NCBI GenBank assembly: GCA_022818765.1
Contig: CP063810.1
Span: 327,533 to 391,532 of the forward strand
Length of the DNA stretch: 64,000 nt
Direction of reading: 5' to 3'
From: Bordetella sp.
Lineage (GTDB): Bacteria; Pseudomonadota; Gammaproteobacteria; Burkholderiales; Burkholderiaceae_B
Each line of letters starts with the position of its first letter. The first letter of the stretch is position 1. The position numbers were made by a program, and so were the translations under genes. This document shows positions 61,283-64,000 of the stretch, piece after piece. The notes beneath the pieces were generated by a model, which ran no database searches, was not told the DNA's origin, and saw only the letters and a list, made by a program, of their open reading frames with translations.

Positions 61283-62311
61283 ATGAATCGAATAGTAACA
61301 CCAAAGCCTACATTTCCTAACGAGAAATCCATCGAACAAACTTTGAGACCTGAAACTCTAATAGATTATATTGGACAGAAGCAAGCTAGAGATCAATTAG
61401 AAATATTTATTTCAGCATCTCTTCAACGAAAAGAGCCTCTTGATCACACTTTACTTTTTGGTCCACCTGGATTAGGCAAAACGACTTTAGCGCATATAAT
61501 AGCTCATGAAATGCAAGCGAATCTTCGACAGACATCTGGACCAATCTTAGAACGACCTGGTGATCTTGCAGCCATATTAACAAATTTGAAAAAAAATGAT
61601 GTTCTATTTATAGATGAAATACATAGATTATCCCCAGTAGTTGAAGAAATCTTGTATCCTGCACTAGAGGATTTTCAAATTGATATTCTTATAGGAGAAG
61701 GCCCAACAGCTCGAACTATAAAATTAGATTTACAACCATTTACTTTAGTAGGTGCTACTACAAGAGCTGGTATGCTTACAAATCCGTTACGTGATCGCTT
61801 TGGTGTTGTACTTAGATTAGAATTCTATTCTCCAATTGAGCTTACTAAAATTATTACTCGAAGTGCTTTATTTCTTAAAACTAATCTTACTCCAGAAGGA
61901 GCAAAAGAACTTGCATTTCGAGCGAGAGGAACTCCTCGCATTGCAAATCGTCTATTGCGTCGAGTCCGAGATTATGCTCAAGTTAAATCAAAAAATTTAA
62001 TAGATATAGAGACAGCTAATAAAGCGCTTGCTATGTTAGAGGTTGATCCAAAAGGTTTAGATTTAATGGATCGAAAATTACTTAATGCTATTGTTCATAA
62101 ATTTCATGGAGGTCCAGTGGGCATTGATAATCTAGCTGTTGCAATAGGTGAAGAACGCAATACAATAGAAGATATTATTGAACCTTATTTGATCCAAAAT
62201 GGTTATTTGCAACGAACTTCAAGGGGTAGAATTGCAACATCAATGACCTTAAATCATTTAAAAACAGATAATTCTCAAAAAATAAATCAATCTGATGATC
62301 TTTTTATTTGA
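61283..62311 (+). CDS. ruvB: Holliday junction branch migration ATPase RuvB
   Basis: From the ATG at 61283 the protein has 342 residues; a TTG frame adds four more. The AAA+ domain has Walker [19 protein letters not shown], Walker [12 protein letters not shown] and the sensor VGATTRAG; the arginine finger region is [12 protein letters not shown], and the winged helix ends [16 protein letters not shown]. Hexameric RuvB drives branch migration with RuvA. It is separated from ruvA by a gene on the other strand. Confidence 0.97.
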   Translation: MNRIVTPKPTFPNEKSIEQTLRPETLIDYIGQKQARDQLEIFISASLQRKEPLDHTLLFGPPGLGKTTLAHIIAHEMQANLRQTSGPILERPGDLAAILTNLKKNDVLFIDEIHRLSPVVEEILYPALEDFQIDILIGEGPTARTIKLDLQPFTLVGATTRAGMLTNPLRDRFGVVLRLEFYSPIELTKIITRSALFLKTNLTPEGAKELAFRARGTPRIANRLLRRVRDYAQVKSKNLIDIETANKALAMLEVDPKGLDLMDRKLLNAIVHKFHGGPVGIDNLAVAIGEERNTIEDIIEPYLIQNGYLQRTSRGRIATSMTLNHLKTDNSQKINQSDDLFI

Positions 62312-62399
62312 ATTTTTAATTTCTTTAAAAAAGTTTTTTTTAAAAAAAAATTTCAAAGATTGAGTTTATTTCATTGCAAATATCATTTAATTTTCAAAA

Positions 62400-64000
62400 A
62401 TGAATAGTAATTCTAAATTATCACATTCTTCCTCAAATTTTATTTGTAGAATAATCGAAGACGATATAAAATCAAAGCGTTTTGAAGGGAAACTTTGGGT
62501 TGGAAAACCAGGACCATCTAGTATTCAAGCTTTTGGAAAACCAGACCAAGCTCAAATTAGAACTAGGTTTCCACCAGAACCAAATGGTTACCTTCATATA
62601 GGTCATGTTAAAAGCATTTGTCTAAATTTTGGATTAGCAAAGAAATATGGAGGTATTTGTCACTTGCGATTTGATGATACAAATCCAAATACAGAAAAGA
62701 AAAAATATGTTGATTCAATAATTGAAGCAATTCAGTGGCTTGGTTTTGATTGGCGCACTGAAGATGGACAAGAAAATCTATATTTTGCCAGTGATTATTT
62801 TTGTTATATGTATGAGTTCGCTGAAGCTTTTATTGAGGCTGGATATGCTTATATTGATGAGCAAACTCCGCTAGAAATCCGAATGAATAGAGGATCCTTA
62901 ACTGAACTTGGAATTAATTCTCCATGGAGAAATCGTCCCATAAGTGAATCACTATATTTATTTCGAGAAATGTATAAAGGTAAATATCCAGAAGAAAGTT
63001 TGGTATTAAGAGCTAAAGTTAATATGAAATCACCAAACATTAATCTTAGAGATCCTATAATATATAGGATTCGGAATGCTGAACACCATCGCATTGAAAA
63101 TCAAAAATGTTATATTTACCCAATGTACAGTTGGGCTCACCCAATTGAAGATGCTTTAGAAGGGATTACTCATAGTATTTGCACTCTTGAATTTCAAGAT
63201 CAACGTCCATTCTATAATTGGGTTTTAAATAAATTATCTGAATTAGGAAAAATTTCTCATCCTCTTCCTACTCAATATGAATTCTCTAGACTAAATATGA
63301 CTCATGTAGTTACTAGTAAAAGGAAATTATCTCGTCTTGTAAAACATGGTTATGTAGATGGTTGGGATGATCCCAGAATGCCAACTTTATTAGGTTTGCG
63401 TCGACGTGGTTATACAGCTTCCTCTTTAAGATTATTTTGTGAAAGTATTGGGATTTCTAAATCCGATACATATATAGATTTCAATTTATTAGAGCAATCT
63501 ATTCGAAACGATTTAGATCCTATCGTAAAACGTTCAGTTGCGATATTAAATCCACTAAAATTAATTATTACTAATTTTCCAAAAGACAGAATTGAATTGT
63601 GTACAGCTTTAAAAAATCCACATACTCAAGAATCTGGTAAACGGGAATTTCCATTTAGCCGAGAACTTTGGATTGAAAGAGATGATTTCCTTGAAGATCC
63701 TCCAAAAAATTATTTTCGTTTGTTTCCAGGAAATATAGTTCGTTTGAAATATAGTTATATCATTCGTTGTACAGGATTTCATAAAGATTCTAATGGAAGA
63801 ATTACAGAAGTCTATGCAGAATATTTGAAAAATACAAAAAGTGGTACATTGGGATCAAATAGTGTAAAAGTTAAGGGCAATATTACATGGGTTTCCTTAA
63901 ATCATGCTATCCCTGCATACATATGTTTATATGATCGTTTATTTTCTGATCCCTATCCTGATATAGGTGATAAAGATTTTATAAACTGCTTGAATCCGGA
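62400..64000 (+). CDS. glnS: Glutaminyl-tRNA synthetase, runs off window
   Basis: The frame is open from an ATG at 62400 to the window end, about 533 codons. Class I marks are PPEPNGYLHIGHVKSI (HIGH) and a VVTSKRKLSRLV segment in the KMSKS position. FDDTNPNTEKKKYVDSI and GWDDPRMPTLLGLRRRGYT are typical of GlnRS rather than GluRS. It charges tRNA-Gln directly. The C-terminal anticodon-binding barrels are partly present; the end lies beyond the window. Confidence 0.96.
   Translation, partial: MNSNSKLSHSSSNFICRIIEDDIKSKRFEGKLWVGKPGPSSIQAFGKPDQAQIRTRFPPEPNGYLHIGHVKSICLNFGLAKKYGGICHLRFDDTNPNTEKKKYVDSIIEAIQWLGFDWRTEDGQENLYFASDYFCYMYEFAEAFIEAGYAYIDEQTPLEIRMNRGSLTELGINSPWRNRPISESLYLFREMYKGKYPEESLVLRAKVNMKSPNINLRDPIIYRIRNAEHHRIENQKCYIYPMYSWAHPIEDALEGITHSICTLEFQDQRPFYNWVLNKLSELGKISHPLPTQYEFSRLNMTHVVTSKRKLSRLVKHGYVDGWDDPRMPTLLGLRRRGYTASSLRLFCESIGISKSDTYIDFNLLEQSIRNDLDPIVKRSVAILNPLKLIITNFPKDRIELCTALKNPHTQESGKREFPFSRELWIERDDFLEDPPKNYFRLFPGNIVRLKYSYIIRCTGFHKDSNGRITEVYAEYLKNTKSGTLGSNSVKVKGNITWVSLNHAIPAYICLYDRLFSDPYPDIGDKDFINCLNP

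Overview
The window is a stretch of a small, AT-rich bacterial chromosome with tightly packed housekeeping genes, no mobile elements, no CRISPR array and no prophage. The protein sequences and gene order point to the betaproteobacterial family Alcaligenaceae (Bordetella relatives). The gyrA-serC pair, ubiG next to gph, ilvB-ilvH-ilvC beside pssA, ftsK-lolA-serS, hemH-grpE-dnaK-dnaJ beside nadK, bamE-dapB, pepP-ubiH and purH-ruvC-ruvA are all familiar from that group, and the tmRNA tag reads ANDERFALAA. Strong AT bias, missing neighbours (no recN, fur, hrcA or rarA where relatives keep them), a decayed gph and truncated proteins suggest a reduced, host-associated genome. A trypanosomatid-type symbiont ('Candidatus Kinetoplastibacterium'-like) would fit, but this is inference.

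Layout: 1-4560 holds serC (cut by the window edge), gyrA, ubiG and a dead gph. At 4634-5014 lies ssrA (tmRNA), then a 47-codon secreted-looking ORF and the ybdD-cstA pyruvate-transporter pair. After a 671-bp gene-free stretch come psd and a leftward block: livF-livG-livM-livH, proC, livK, recG, ridA and fpr. Rightward from 18.9 kb are an Fe(III) ABC transporter (fbpA-fbpB-fbpC), hemW and glnA, followed by speG (leftward), xth and tRNA-Ala. From 27 to 44.6 kb the genes run leftward: pnp, rpsO, pssA, ilvC, ilvH, ilvI, tRNA-Ser, serS, lolA, ftsK, dnaJ, dnaK, grpE and hemH. From 45 kb most genes run rightward: nadK, bamE, dapB, tRNA-Gly, tRNA-Cys, a Nudix hydrolase, pyrD, a thioredoxin-like protein, a zinc-ribbon protein, galU, pepP, ubiH, purH, ruvC, ruvA, ruvB and glnS (cut by the window edge). 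murB, a CtaG-like protein, an MgtC-like fragment and an NDUFA9-like protein lie on the other strand.

Together the genes describe an aerobic, heme- and ubiquinone-using cell. It makes branched-chain amino acids, lysine/peptidoglycan precursors, glutamine, purines, pyrimidines and phosphatidylethanolamine, and imports iron, pyruvate and probably branched-chain amino acids.

The most striking signal is that four otherwise normal genes (dnaK twice, recG, pyrD, ruvC) are each broken by the loss of exactly one base in a homopolymer run; restoring it gives normal-length proteins. This looks like sequence undercalling, or possibly transcript slippage, rather than gene death. Other points of note are an FtsK without its DNA-reading gamma domain, Cys in place of the catalytic Ser in MurB, Gln83 in GyrA, sigma-32-type promoters before grpE and dnaK, and several long perfect hairpins between genes. 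I did not find an undescribed multi-gene system here.
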